This document shows positions 45,605 to 53,666 of a stretch of 64,000 nucleotides of DNA, one piece after another (position 1 is the first letter of the stretch; every line of letters starts with the position of its first letter). This stretch comes from Caulobacter sp. Root343 (GTDB taxonomy: Bacteria > Pseudomonadota > Alphaproteobacteria > Caulobacterales > Caulobacteraceae). The notes under the pieces are model-generated. The model saw only the letters and a list, made by a program, of their open reading frames with translations, searched no databases and was not told the DNA's origin. Made by a program: the position numbers and the translations under genes. The DNA lies in the NCBI RefSeq assembly GCF_001425745.1, contig NZ_LMDF01000007.1, positions 596,973-660,972 on the forward strand. Direction: 5' to 3'.

Positions 45605-47320
45605 ATGAGAAACAAGGCGATCTGGCTGATCGGCGCGGCGGCCCTGGCGCTGGCGTCGCCGTCCCTGGCCGGCGAGGTGACCGGCAAGGTGGTCGGACCG
45701 GATGGCGCGGCGGTGGCCGGCGCCAAGGTGGTGATCAACGATCTGCTGCGCGGCGACACGACCGGGCGGGACGGGGCGTTCGATCTGCCGCGGTTGCCGG
45801 CCGGGCAGTACGAGGTGCAGGTCACGGCCATGGGGCTAGCAAGCGCGCGCCAGCTGGTGACCGTGCCGGAGACCGGCCAAGCCAAGCTCGACATTGCGCT
45901 GAAGGCCAACGCCGCCCTGACCAAGGCCGCGGCGATGAACGCCGAGCCGGCGCCCGAGCACCTGACCCAGAAACAGGCCTATCTGTCGGCGATCCGGCCG
46001 GTCGCCGGGCGGCGGCCCAACATCGTCGTGCTGCTGTTCGACGACCTCGGCTACGGCGACCTGTCCTCGTACGGCAACCGCCTGATCCAGACGCCCAATA
46101 TCGACGCCCTGGCGACCAAGGGCGTGAAGTTGACCCAGTTTTATTCGGGTTCGCCGGTCTGCACGCCGTCGCGCGCGGCCCTGCTGACCGGGCGCTATCC
46201 GACCCGCTCGCGGGCGGCCAACCACGTCTTTTTCCCGAGCGACAACCCGATGGCGCGGATCCGCCGCTCGGCCGGCTACGCCAACGCCATTCCCGCCGAC
46301 GAGATCTTGCTGCCCGAGGTGCTGGCGCGGGCCGGCTATCGGACCGGCGCCTTCGGCAAGTGGCACCTGGGCGACGCGCCCGGTCATCGCCCGACCGACC
46401 TGGGCTTCCAGGACTATTTCGGCGTGCTCTACAGCAACGACATGACCCCGCTGCCGATCTATCGCGGGACGAAGGTCGACACCCCGGCCGACAAGACCGA
46501 CCAGCGCACCCTGACCGAGCGCTTCACCGACGAGGCGATCGGCTTCATGCGGGCCAGCGCCGGCCAGCCGTTCTTCGCCTATGTGCCGTACACGGCGCCG
46601 CACCTACCGCACTATCCGAACCCCAAGCACCAAGGCGTGTCGGAAGGCGGCGTCTACGGCGACGTCGTCGAGGACCTGGACGCCAACGTCGGTCGAATCA
46701 TGCAGGCCATCGACGACTTGGGGATCGCGGACGACACCATCGTCATCGTCACCAGTGACAATGGCGGTGACCAGGGTGGCAGCGTCGGCGACCTGCGCGG
46801 GCGCAAGGGCGAGACCTACGAGGGCGGCATGCGGGTGCCGGGCTTCGTGATCTGGCCGAGCAAGACCAAGCCCGGGACCGTCAGCGAGGCGATGGCGATG
46901 AACATCGACCTGTTCCCGACCTTGCTCGGCATGCTGGGGATCGCGCCGCCGGCCGACCGCATCATCGATGGGCGCGACATGGCCGGCCTGCTGGCGGGCG
47001 GGGCCTCGCCCCACGACGTCCTCTACTACGTCACGGCCTATTCGGGCGAGTTCCAGGCGGTGCGCGACACGGACTTCAAGTACCGGACCATGATCGCCGA
47101 GAAATGGCCGCTGGCCCCGACCGGGACCGCCGCGCCGTACGGGGCCCGGCCGGCGCTGTATCGCCTGAACGGCGACAACGAGTCCCACGACGTCAGCGCC
47201 AAGCATCCCGACGAAGCCAAGCACCTGGCCGCGCGGTTGGCCGCCTTCCGCGCCGAGGCGGAAGCCAATCCGCGCGGCTGGGCGTCCAAGCCCGCCGCCA
47301 GCGCCCAGGAGCGCCCATGA
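45605..47320 (+). CDS. Secreted formylglycine sulfatase with N-terminal carboxypeptidase-regulatory-like domain
   Basis: A 571-residue sulfatase. The start at 45605 has a GAGG-type site and opens a signal peptide to about residue 22. Residues 22-98 (GEVTGKVVGPDGAAVAGAKVVI..., GAFDLPRLPAGQYEVQV) form a beta-sandwich of the carboxypeptidase-regulatory type, unusual on a sulfatase. The catalytic domain starts near 137 with metal-binding LLFDDLGYGD. The modifiable Cys186 sits in SPVCTPSRAALLTGR and FGKWHLG follows. TSDNGGD supplies further metal ligands. It hydrolyses sulfate esters after Cys186 is converted to formylglycine. It overlaps the next sulfatase by 4 bp. Confidence 0.93.
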   Translation: MRNKAIWLIGAAALALASPSLAGEVTGKVVGPDGAAVAGAKVVINDLLRGDTTGRDGAFDLPRLPAGQYEVQVTAMGLASARQLVTVPETGQAKLDIALKANAALTKAAAMNAEPAPEHLTQKQAYLSAIRPVAGRRPNIVVLLFDDLGYGDLSSYGNRLIQTPNIDALATKGVKLTQFYSGSPVCTPSRAALLTGRYPTRSRAANHVFFPSDNPMARIRRSAGYANAIPADEILLPEVLARAGYRTGAFGKWHLGDAPGHRPTDLGFQDYFGVLYSNDMTPLPIYRGTKVDTPADKTDQRTLTERFTDEAIGFMRASAGQPFFAYVPYTAPHLPHYPNPKHQGVSEGGVYGDVVEDLDANVGRIMQAIDDLGIADDTIVIVTSDNGGDQGGSVGDLRGRKGETYEGGMRVPGFVIWPSKTKPGTVSEAMAMNIDLFPTLLGMLGIAPPADRIIDGRDMAGLLAGGASPHDVLYYVTAYSGEFQAVRDTDFKYRTMIAEKWPLAPTGTAAPYGARPALYRLNGDNESHDVSAKHPDEAKHLAARLAAFRAEAEANPRGWASKPAASAQERP

Positions 47321-48966
47321 CCCGATCCCTGATGTCCGCCGTGCGCGCCTTCGTGACGGCGCTGCTGGCCGCGGTCTGGGCGTGCGCCGCCCGCGCCGAA
47401 CCGCCGCCGGCCACGCGGCCCAACATCGTCTTCATCCTGGTCGATGACCTGCGCTACGACGCCATGGGCTTTCTGACGCCGGGGCTGAAGACGCCCAATA
47501 TCGACTTCCTGGCCCGGAACGGGGTCTATTTCCCCAACGCCGTGGTGACCTCGTCGCTGTGCTCGCCCAGCCGGGCGACCATCCTGACCGGCATGACCGC
47601 GCGCAACCACGGGGTGGTCGACAACAACAACTCGTCGGAAGCCGGGCTGACCTTCTTCCCCAAGTACCTGCAGGACGCCGGCTACCAGACCGCCTTCGTC
47701 GGCAAGTGGCACATGGGCGACGCCAGCGACGGCCCCCGGGCTGGCTTCGACCGGTGGATCAGCTTCCTTGGGCAGGGGAACTACTTCCCGACCGACGGCC
47801 TGACGCCACAGCAGATCGCCGCTGGTCAGCGCAATATGCTCAATGTCGACGGCAAGGCCGTGCCCCAGAAGGGCTACATCACCGACGAGCTCACCGACTA
47901 TTCGATGGACTGGCTGGAGCACGGCCGCGACAAGTCCAAGCCGTTCTTCCTCTATCTGTCGCACAAGGCCGTGCATTCCGACGTCAAGGCGCCGGAGCGC
48001 TACGCCGACCAGTACAAGGATCTAGACATCAAGCTGCCGGCCAGCATGGCCGACACGCCCGAAAACAATCGCGGTAAGCCGATGTGGGTGCGCAACCAGC
48101 GCAACAGCTGGCATGGCGTCGATTTCTTCTACAACCAGGACCGGCCGCTGAAGGACTACGTGCGCGAGTATTACCGCGGCCTGAGCCCGGTGGACGACAG
48201 CGTCGGGCGGGTGCTGGCTTATCTGCGGGCCAACCACCTGGAGGACAACACCATCCTGGTGTTCTTCAGCGACAACGGCTTCCAGTTCGGCGAGCACGGC
48301 CTGATCGACAAGCGCGACGCCTACGAGGCCTCGATCCGCGTGCCGATGGTCGCCTATGCGCCGGGACGGTTCCCGAAAGGCGCGGTGGTCGAGAACCGGG
48401 TCCGCAACCTCGACCTGGCGCCGACCTTCTTGGACGCCGCCGGCGCGGCGCGGCCGCCGCAGTTCGAGGGCCGCAGCGTCCTGCCGCTGGCCACGGGCAA
48501 GGTCAAACCCGCGGACTGGGCGGAGGACGACTTCGTCTACGAATACTATTGGGAGTGGACGTTCCCCCAGACCCCGACGACCTTCGCCATCGAGCGCGGT
48601 CGCGTGAAGTACATTCAGTACCATGGGATCTGGGATCTCGAGGAGCTGTACGACTTGGCCAAGGATCCCGACGAGATGAACAACCTCATCGACGACCCGG
48701 CCTACCTCCAGACCAAGATCGAGCTGCGCAAGGCGCTGTTCGCCAAACTCGCCAACGCCAAGGGCCAGCACGCGGTGCCGTTCACCGAGCGCGCCAGCCA
48801 GGGCCAGGTGTTCCGAAGCCTCGACGGCGCCAAGGCGGCCGAATTCCCGCAGACGTGGCTGCGGCCGGCCAACCCTGTCGACCGTTTCGACGGGCTGTTC
48901 CCCGACTCCCCGGCCAAGCTGGAGGCCGAGAAGAAGGGCCAGCCCTACTTTCCCAGGCGTCAGTGA
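47317..48966 (+). CDS. Secreted formylglycine sulfatase
   Basis: A 549-residue sulfatase. The ATG at 47317 overlaps the previous stop (ATGA). The signal peptide ends near CAARAEP (about residue 27). The metal site LVDDLRYDAMG (41-51), modifiable Cys82 in SSLCSPSRATILTG, FVGKWHMGDAS and FFSDNGFQFGEHGL are all present. The C-terminal region (WDLEELYDLAKDPDEMNNL) is that of the iduronate/glucosamine-6-sulfatase-like S1 branch. A different S1 subgroup from the upstream enzyme is likely, so the two probably remove sulfate from different positions of the same glycan. Confidence 0.94.
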   Translation: MTRSLMSAVRAFVTALLAAVWACAARAEPPPATRPNIVFILVDDLRYDAMGFLTPGLKTPNIDFLARNGVYFPNAVVTSSLCSPSRATILTGMTARNHGVVDNNNSSEAGLTFFPKYLQDAGYQTAFVGKWHMGDASDGPRAGFDRWISFLGQGNYFPTDGLTPQQIAAGQRNMLNVDGKAVPQKGYITDELTDYSMDWLEHGRDKSKPFFLYLSHKAVHSDVKAPERYADQYKDLDIKLPASMADTPENNRGKPMWVRNQRNSWHGVDFFYNQDRPLKDYVREYYRGLSPVDDSVGRVLAYLRANHLEDNTILVFFSDNGFQFGEHGLIDKRDAYEASIRVPMVAYAPGRFPKGAVVENRVRNLDLAPTFLDAAGAARPPQFEGRSVLPLATGKVKPADWAEDDFVYEYYWEWTFPQTPTTFAIERGRVKYIQYHGIWDLEELYDLAKDPDEMNNLIDDPAYLQTKIELRKALFAKLANAKGQHAVPFTERASQGQVFRSLDGAKAAEFPQTWLRPANPVDRFDGLFPDSPAKLEAEKKGQPYFPRRQ

Positions 48967-48985
48967 GCGGAAGGGGAGGGCGGAG

Positions 48986-49930
48986 ATGAGCGAGACGCCG
49001 GCCACGTCGGGAATGATCAGGATCGAGGAACGCGACTTCGCCATGGGGTCGGACCGCTTCTATCCGGAAGAGGCGCCGGTCCGCCGCGTGCGGGTGGACG
49101 GCTTCTGGATCGACGAGACCCCGGTCACCAACCGGCAGTTCGCCGCCTTCGTACGCGAGACCGGCCACGTCACCGAGGCCGAGATCGCGCCCGACCCGCG
49201 CGACTATCCGGGCATGCCCGCGTCGATGGCCAAGGCCGGATCGCTGGTGTTCCAGGCGCCGAAGGGGCCGGTGTCGCTCGATGAGCCGCTGTCATGGTGG
49301 GCCTTCACCTTCGGCGCCCACTGGCGAAAGCCGTACGGCAAGGGCAGCTCGACCCTGAACCTGCAGGACCACCCTGTGGTCCACGTCTCGTACCGCGACG
49401 CCGAGGCCTACGCCGCCTGGGCGGGCAAGGCCCTGCCGACCGAGGCCGAATGGGAGCTGGCCGCGCGGGGCGGGCTGGAAGGCGCCGAGTTCGCCTGGGG
49501 CGACGCGCTCGCGCCCGAGGGCCGGATGATGTGCAACTACTGGCAAGGCGCCTTTCCGGGCGAGAACCTGCGCCTGGACGGTTTCGAACGCACCTCGCCC
49601 GTTCGCCGTTTTCCGCCGAACGGCCACGGCGTCTACGACCTGATCGGCAATGTCTGGGAGTGGACTTCGGACTGGTGGTCGCTACCGGTCCCCAAGGGGC
49701 CGGGCTGCTGCGCGCCCGCGAACCCGCGCGGCGGCCCCATGGAGGGCAGCCTGGATCCGGCCCAGCCCCAGACGCCGATCCCCCGCAAGGTGCTCAAGGG
49801 CGGCTCGCACCTGTGCGCCGAGAACTACTGCCAGCGCTATCGGCCCGCCGCCCGCATCCCGCAGACGATCGAGAGCGCCACCAGCCATGTCGGCTTCCGC
49901 TGCGTGGTGCGAGACGCCGCGCCGGGCTGA
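48986..49930 (+). CDS. Formylglycine-generating enzyme (sulfatase-modifying factor)
   Basis: A 314-residue cytoplasmic FGE-sulfatase-domain protein that oxidises the Cys of C-x-P-x-R motifs to formylglycine. The start has a GGGGAGG site. No signal peptide is present, as expected for bacterial FGE, which acts before export. The active copper-binding pair is Cys277/Cys282 in GSHLCAENYCQRYR. Other family marks are MGSDRFYPEEAPVRRVRVDGFWIDETPVTN near the start and YDLIGNVWEWTSDWW. The Cys pair separates true FGEs from the broader non-catalytic family. It lies 19 bp after the second sulfatase and is last in the operon. Confidence 0.95.
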   Translation: MSETPATSGMIRIEERDFAMGSDRFYPEEAPVRRVRVDGFWIDETPVTNRQFAAFVRETGHVTEAEIAPDPRDYPGMPASMAKAGSLVFQAPKGPVSLDEPLSWWAFTFGAHWRKPYGKGSSTLNLQDHPVVHVSYRDAEAYAAWAGKALPTEAEWELAARGGLEGAEFAWGDALAPEGRMMCNYWQGAFPGENLRLDGFERTSPVRRFPPNGHGVYDLIGNVWEWTSDWWSLPVPKGPGCCAPANPRGGPMEGSLDPAQPQTPIPRKVLKGGSHLCAENYCQRYRPAARIPQTIESATSHVGFRCVVRDAAPG

Positions 49931-49961
49931 AGACGTCCGTTTCAATGCCGATCGAACTTCA

Positions 49962-50000
49962 CGATCCTCGGGTCTCCCCTTGCCCCGGGGATCGCTTTTT
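49962..50000 (+). terminator. Terminator of the TBDR-sulfatase-FGE operon
   Basis: An 11-bp stem (CGATCCTCGGG at 49962-49972 with CCCGGGGATCG at 49984-49994, one G:T wobble) is followed by CTTTTT. It starts 32 bp after the FGE stop. Confidence 0.88.
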
Positions 50001-50297
50001 ATGGCGGAGGTCTGGACTGGCTCGAGGCTGTGTCGAGTGTCCGCTTCCGGCGAGGTCGCCAACGTCGGCTCATGGCCGCCAACGGTGGATTGCGGACCCC
50101 GGCGTTGAGCCGATGAGCACGAAACAGCGCGTTATGTTGTTGCTAAAATCGATGCCGTTAGGCAGCAGCAAGTCACCTCAGCGGGCGGCGGCGGGAGAAC
50201 TTATTCCACCAGCGTTGGAGACTGAGGGGGTCTTGAACTCGGCTGGCGTTTGATCGATGGCGACGATGTCGCGCGTCCGGAAACGCTCCTATTAACC
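50001..50297. other. Gene-free stretch between operon terminator and HxlR gene
   Basis: About 300 bp with no supported gene. It holds one copy of the degenerate two-unit repeat at 50035-50083; nothing else recognised. Confidence 0.45.
50035..50083. repeat. Degenerate two-unit intergenic repeat, copy 3
   Basis: Half-units GTCCGCTTCCGGC at 50039 and GTCGGCTCATGGC at 50064 are 25 bp apart, as in the copies at 31493 and 37281. Confidence 0.5.
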
Positions 50298-50672
50298 TCA
50301 AGCCGGCTCGGTAATCTCGGTTTTCACCGATCCCTGCTCGAACGCCCAATTGACCAAGGCTTCGATCGACGGGCCGAGCGCGTATCCTTTGTCGGTCAAC
50401 CTGTACTCCACCTTCGGTGGAACCTGGGGATAGACGGTCCGCGTCAGGATGCCGTCCTTCTCCAACTCCTTCAGCTGCTGAATCAGCATCTTTTGGTTCA
50501 CACCCTCGACGCGCCGCTCTAACTCGGAGAACCGCACTGGTGCTTTTGCCGCGAAGAGTTGGACGATGATCGCGATCTTCCACTTGCCTTCGAGCACCCG
50601 GAGCGTCTCGCTCGTTGCCGCTGCCCAGACAAGCTGTTGTCTCGGGTCCTGGTTATGGCAATCATGATCCAT
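50298..50672 (-). CDS. HxlR-family transcriptional regulator
   Basis: A 124-residue winged-helix regulator. The start at 50672 (MDHDCHNQDP) follows AAAAGGTAAG and matches the family length; an in-frame extension to 50762 crosses the operator. The HxlR domain covers about 25-115 (LEGKWKIAIIVQLF, RFSELERRVEGVNQKMLIQQLKELEKDGILTR, PPKVEYRLTDKG). Cys5 near the N-terminus is in the position used for thiol sensing by redox-type members such as YodB. It is divergent from an NAD(P)-binding oxidoreductase across a tandem ACCTTTTGGTG site, so it is probably its repressor. Confidence 0.92.
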   Translation of the reverse strand: MDHDCHNQDPRQQLVWAAATSETLRVLEGKWKIAIIVQLFAAKAPVRFSELERRVEGVNQKMLIQQLKELEKDGILTRTVYPQVPPKVEYRLTDKGYALGPSIEALVNWAFEQGSVKTEITEPA

Positions 50673-50678
50673 GCACTT

Positions 50679-50710
50679 ACCTTTTGGTGTGTATCCCACC
50701 TTTTGGTGAG
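50679..50710. promoter_or_regulatory. Tandem HxlR operator
   Basis: Two near-palindromic sites, ACCTTTTGGTG (50679-50689) and CACCTTTTGGTG (50697-50708), are 19 bp apart, about two helical turns. They lie between the divergent hxlR and oxidoreductase genes. They lie just upstream of the hxlR start codon, overlapping its ribosome site, which suits repression of both genes. Confidence 0.75.
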
Positions 50711-50776
50711 TTCTTGCGATCTCCCCAGCTATCGTTATTTCCGACGGCGAAGCAACTCTCATGATCGGAGTATCTA

Positions 50777-51511
50777 GTGAAAATCGGAATCATCGGCGCA
50801 GGAAATATCGGGGCAACTCTGGCTCAGCTCTTGGTAAAGGCCGGCCATGACGTGAAGCTGGCCAACTCAAAGGGGCCGGAGACTCTCGGGGACATCGTTG
50901 ATGGTACGGCAATCGCTGCCGTCACCCGAGACAATGCCGTCAAAGACGTGGATGTGATCATCCTTTCCGTGCCGTTTGCTCGAAATCCAGAACTCGCGCC
51001 GGTGCTCGCTGATGTTCCCGCGAGCGTGATCATCGTCGATACATCCAACTACTACCCAATGCGGGACGGCAAGATTGAAGAGGTGGAAGAAGGAAAGCTG
51101 GAAACCGTCTGGAGCAGCGAGCAAGTGGGACGGCCCCTTGTGAAAGCCTGGAACGCGCTTCTGTCCTTCACTCTCGCCGAAGCCGGCTCGAAAAATGGCT
51201 CAGCTTCCAGACTGGCCATACCGATCGCTGGAGATGATGCGGCTGCTAAATCCGTGGTGGCGCGCCTTGTCGACGAAACGGGTTTCGATGCCGTGGACGC
51301 TGGCCCTATATCGGAATCCTGGCGTTTCCAGCCGGGAGCGCCCGCCTATTGCACGGAACTCGATGCCGCTGGCGTGGCGAAGGCGCTTTCGTCTGCCGAT
51401 AAGGCCCGCTCGCCCCGCAACCTTGAACTCATCACCCAGGCGTTCGTCGATGGGAGCTTGGCGTTCGAACGTGAAGCGATGGTCGCCTTCAATCGCAAGG
51501 TATCAGGCTGA
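50777..51511 (+). CDS. NAD(P)-binding oxidoreductase (F420-reductase/NADP oxidoreductase-like)
   Basis: A 244-residue Rossmann-fold protein. The N-terminus MKIGIIGAGNIGATLAQLLVKAGHDV carries the GxGxxG dinucleotide motif (7-12). VDVIILSVPFARNPEL and VIIVDTSNYYPMRDG follow, as in NADP oxidoreductase coenzyme F420-dependent-like proteins that in proteobacteria act on NADPH. The electron acceptor is unknown. It is divergently paired with an HxlR regulator, a common arrangement for electrophile or quinone-responsive reductases. Confidence 0.88.
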   Translation: MKIGIIGAGNIGATLAQLLVKAGHDVKLANSKGPETLGDIVDGTAIAAVTRDNAVKDVDVIILSVPFARNPELAPVLADVPASVIIVDTSNYYPMRDGKIEEVEEGKLETVWSSEQVGRPLVKAWNALLSFTLAEAGSKNGSASRLAIPIAGDDAAAKSVVARLVDETGFDAVDAGPISESWRFQPGAPAYCTELDAAGVAKALSSADKARSPRNLELITQAFVDGSLAFEREAMVAFNRKVSG

Positions 51512-51545
51512 AGACAAGCCGAGGCTCGGGCCCGATTATCAGCAG

Positions 51546-51588
51546 CGCGTAAGGGCTGGCGACAGAGTTTTCCGCTTGCCCTTACGCG
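51546..51588 (+). repeat. 11-bp inverted repeat after the oxidoreductase gene
   Basis: CGCGTAAGGGC (51546-51556) and GCCCTTACGCG (51578-51588) are perfect arms around a 21-nt loop, 35 bp after the stop. No T tract follows, so it may be a factor-dependent terminator, a processing hairpin or an operator. Confidence 0.5.
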
Positions 51589-51761
51589 TGGTTTGATCGG
51601 CCACAGGAAGTCTGGAGAGCAACGTCAGAAGGTTCTTTGACGCAATGGGCGACCAGTTGGAAAACTTGGAGCAGATCAACCTCTGAGCCGGCATTGGGCC
51701 CGTTCGCCGGAAAGCGGACTGGCCCAATGTCCCCTAAGGGTCCTAGCAGACGCTAGCGGGC

Positions 51762-51775
51762 TGGGAACGTTCCCA
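51762..51775. promoter_or_regulatory. 14-bp palindrome upstream of the LprI-like gene
   Basis: TGGGAACGTTCCCA is a perfect inverted repeat with central CG, 47 bp before the start at 51823. The placement fits an operator; the regulator is unknown. Confidence 0.35.
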
Positions 51776-51822
51776 CGTACGAATGGAGCGCGAGCGTCGC
51801 GCGGCCATCAAAAGGGGGTTTC

Positions 51823-52251
51823 ATGCCAGCACTAATTCTAGTCGGGCTACTGCTTGCTTCTTCCCAGGTCGAGCCGTCTTCGCAGGCGGAAGTCCGGGAC
51901 ATGTGCAGCTTGCAAAATTTCTCTCAGGTCGCCTTCGGCAAGTGCCTTAAGGCCTATGCTGGGGAGAGCGCGGCCCGCCTCGCCAAGGCCGAGAGGGAAG
52001 CAGCGGCGCGGATCGAGAACTGGGATGAAGATGTTCGCCATCGGGCGCAGGCTCGGAGCGCCTTGGCGACGTCGAATGCCGAGTTCCTGCGCTTTCGCAC
52101 CCGAGAATGCGGTTTCGCGTCCGCGCTGGCCGGCGGGTCGATCGGGACAGCGCATGAGCATTGGCGGCTTGCTTGCGTCTATGAGCTCAATATCCGGCGA
52201 GCCGCGTCGCTTGACGGCTTCGTCGCCGGCCTCCCGCGGCGCGGTTCCTGA
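51823..52251 (+). CDS. Secreted LprI/DUF1311-like protein
   Basis: A 142-residue protein with a short signal peptide (MPALILVGLLLASSQ) and a GGGGG ribosome site. The mature part has several Cys and the pattern CSLQNFSQVAFGKCLKAYAGESAARLAKAEREAAARI, then SNAEFLRFRTRECGFASALAGGSIGTAHEHWRLACVYELNIRR. That is the layout of the LprI (DUF1311) domain, members of which inhibit lysozyme in mycobacteria. A periplasmic envelope role is likely; the specific function is not known. It stands alone, converging on the DUF4303 gene. Confidence 0.72.
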   Translation: MPALILVGLLLASSQVEPSSQAEVRDMCSLQNFSQVAFGKCLKAYAGESAARLAKAEREAAARIENWDEDVRHRAQARSALATSNAEFLRFRTRECGFASALAGGSIGTAHEHWRLACVYELNIRRAASLDGFVAGLPRRGS

Positions 52252-52311
52252 TCACGCGATGCAGCACCTTGTTCGGCTCGGACGAGGACACGCGCCCTTC
52301 CAGGCGAACGC

Positions 52312-52842
52312 CTAGTCCAAGGGGCGGCCGAACTCGCCGGCGAGCGTTGTCGGATTCAGGCGATTGGCTGACCGCCGCTCAACCGCTTCAGCCTCTTCGC
52401 TGTCGGAGATCGTCACGAACAACGTAACAGCTTCGAGCGCCTGCGCCCGTTCGGCCCGCAGATGGGCGAGCGCATCGATCATTGCGTCAATGAGGTGGTC
52501 GAAATAGAGGCTGAAACCCTTGTCCGAATGGGCGCTTGCCGCGGCGAGGTCGCGATTGACGTCCGCGAAGTGGTCGTCGCCAAACATCTCGTACCGCCAC
52601 TCGGCGGGGGCCCAGCGCAGATAGGCCGAGTATTCCGGGGTCATGTCCTCGATTTCGGCTTCGGAAGCGCGTTTCTCGGCGTACCCCTCCTCGGTGTTGG
52701 CGCAGAGCCCGACACTCATGCCGTCGTCCGCCGTCTGAAGGCAGATCGCGTAGAGGCGCTGGCCTTCGAGCAATGACCTCAGCGCGTCAGCCGTTGCGAT
52801 CGTCGCCGTGCGAAGCTTCTCTACCTTTGCGTTCCAATCCAC
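52312..52842 (-). CDS. DUF4303-domain protein, possible immunity-type protein
   Basis: A 176-residue protein starting at a GTG (52842) with AAAGGA upstream; an ATG at 52869 lacks a ribosome site. It reads VEKLRTATIATADALRSLL, then YAICLQTADDGMSVGLCANTEEGYAEK and FSLYFDHLIDAMIDALAHL, ending TLFVTISDSEEAEAVERRSANRLN, the arrangement of DUF4303. Such proteins are often found in immunity gene arrays of polymorphic toxins. A frameshifted paralogue lies at 54525-54730. It is last of a minus-strand group of three genes plus the relic. Toxin partner not seen. Confidence 0.62.
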   Translation of the reverse strand: MDWNAKVEKLRTATIATADALRSLLEGQRLYAICLQTADDGMSVGLCANTEEGYAEKRASEAEIEDMTPEYSAYLRWAPAEWRYEMFGDDHFADVNRDLAAASAHSDKGFSLYFDHLIDAMIDALAHLRAERAQALEAVTLFVTISDSEEAEAVERRSANRLNPTTLAGEFGRPLD

Positions 52843-52912
52843 GCGCGCTTCCTTTCGATCATGGCCCATCGCGCGGCTGGTTTCCGAGGTCCACCCCGAT
52901 AAGGGAAGACCG

Positions 52913-53518
52913 TCAAGCCACTTGCATCAAGGTTTGGATGCCGCGATCCCGCGCGTTGAAGAAGACATAGATCTGCGCCGTGTCGTGTGCGAGGCCCGAG
53001 GCGTCGAGCTGCCCGACAAACAGCAGCGGCGCGTCGCCGTCGAAGGGCCAGGACGGGGACTGGAGCCACTTGGGCGGCTTGTTAAGATAGCGGAAGTCCT
53101 TGGCGATCTTGTCCTTCGCGAAGGCGAGCTTCTCTCGTTTGCCGCCTAAGGTCTCGAAGCCCGCGATCAGCGTCTTGATGTAAGATTCCGGCAGCGAGAG
53201 CCAAGCGGGTGAAGCATCCAGAGCGAGCCCGTAGTTCTTGCGGCTGGACGTGTCGCTTTGGTGTTCGACGCCGAGCGCTGTCAGCAGCTTCGACAGCGCG
53301 TCCCGCAGGCCAATGTCGGTCGCCGGCTCCGAGACGTCCTGATCCATGATGTACAGGAACAGATTGCCCGGATTGGTATAGGGCGGAATGGACGCATCCT
53401 GCTCCAGGAACGTCTGCAATGCCTCGTCGTGCAGAACCCGCGTGTAGAAGTCGGAAAGGGGCATGCGCCCTTCCAGGTACTCGATGATCTTTTCCGCGGG
53501 GGTCATTTGCCGTTCCAT
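52913..53518 (-). CDS. Hypothetical protein, immunity-array-like
   Basis: A 201-residue soluble protein with no signal peptide or membrane segment. The N-terminus (TPAEKIIEYLEGRMPLSDFYTRVLHDEALQTFL) is helical and acidic. The C-terminus (NKPPKWLQSPSWPFDGDAPLLFVGQLDAS, then DTAQIYVFFN) resembles the 'P.W.Q.P.WP...G.PL.F..Q.D' pattern of DUF1963/YwqG-like proteins, another immunity-associated family. The start may be the ATG at 53518 or one at 53506; neither has a strong ribosome site. It lies between two genes of the same group. Function is not established. Confidence 0.55.
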   Translation of the reverse strand: MERQMTPAEKIIEYLEGRMPLSDFYTRVLHDEALQTFLEQDASIPPYTNPGNLFLYIMDQDVSEPATDIGLRDALSKLLTALGVEHQSDTSSRKNYGLALDASPAWLSLPESYIKTLIAGFETLGGKREKLAFAKDKIAKDFRYLNKPPKWLQSPSWPFDGDAPLLFVGQLDASGLAHDTAQIYVFFNARDRGIQTLMQVA

Positions 53519-53666
53519 GGATGTTGGGGTGGGAGGGGGGCGAGGTCTGCATGTTGCTCACGCGTGACCTTCACCGATTTCAACGGCGAGCGTCGGCGCA
53601 GGTCGCCGAAAATAGATATCGGAACCTTCGCTGGAATTGAGCTCGGCCGCACAGCGCTGATCGCGC

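Larger units (their letters stand above)
51512..51822. other. Intergenic region with several inverted repeats
   Basis: About 310 bp holding an 11-bp inverted repeat (51546-51588), a 9-bp hairpin CATTGGGCC/GGCCCAATG (51692-51700/51721-51729) and the perfect palindrome TGGGAACGTTCCCA (51762-51775). A short plus-strand frame near 51595-51687 reads SLESNVRRFFDAMGDQLENLEQINL before a stop and may be the tail of a lost gene, but it has no start. Confidence 0.5.
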
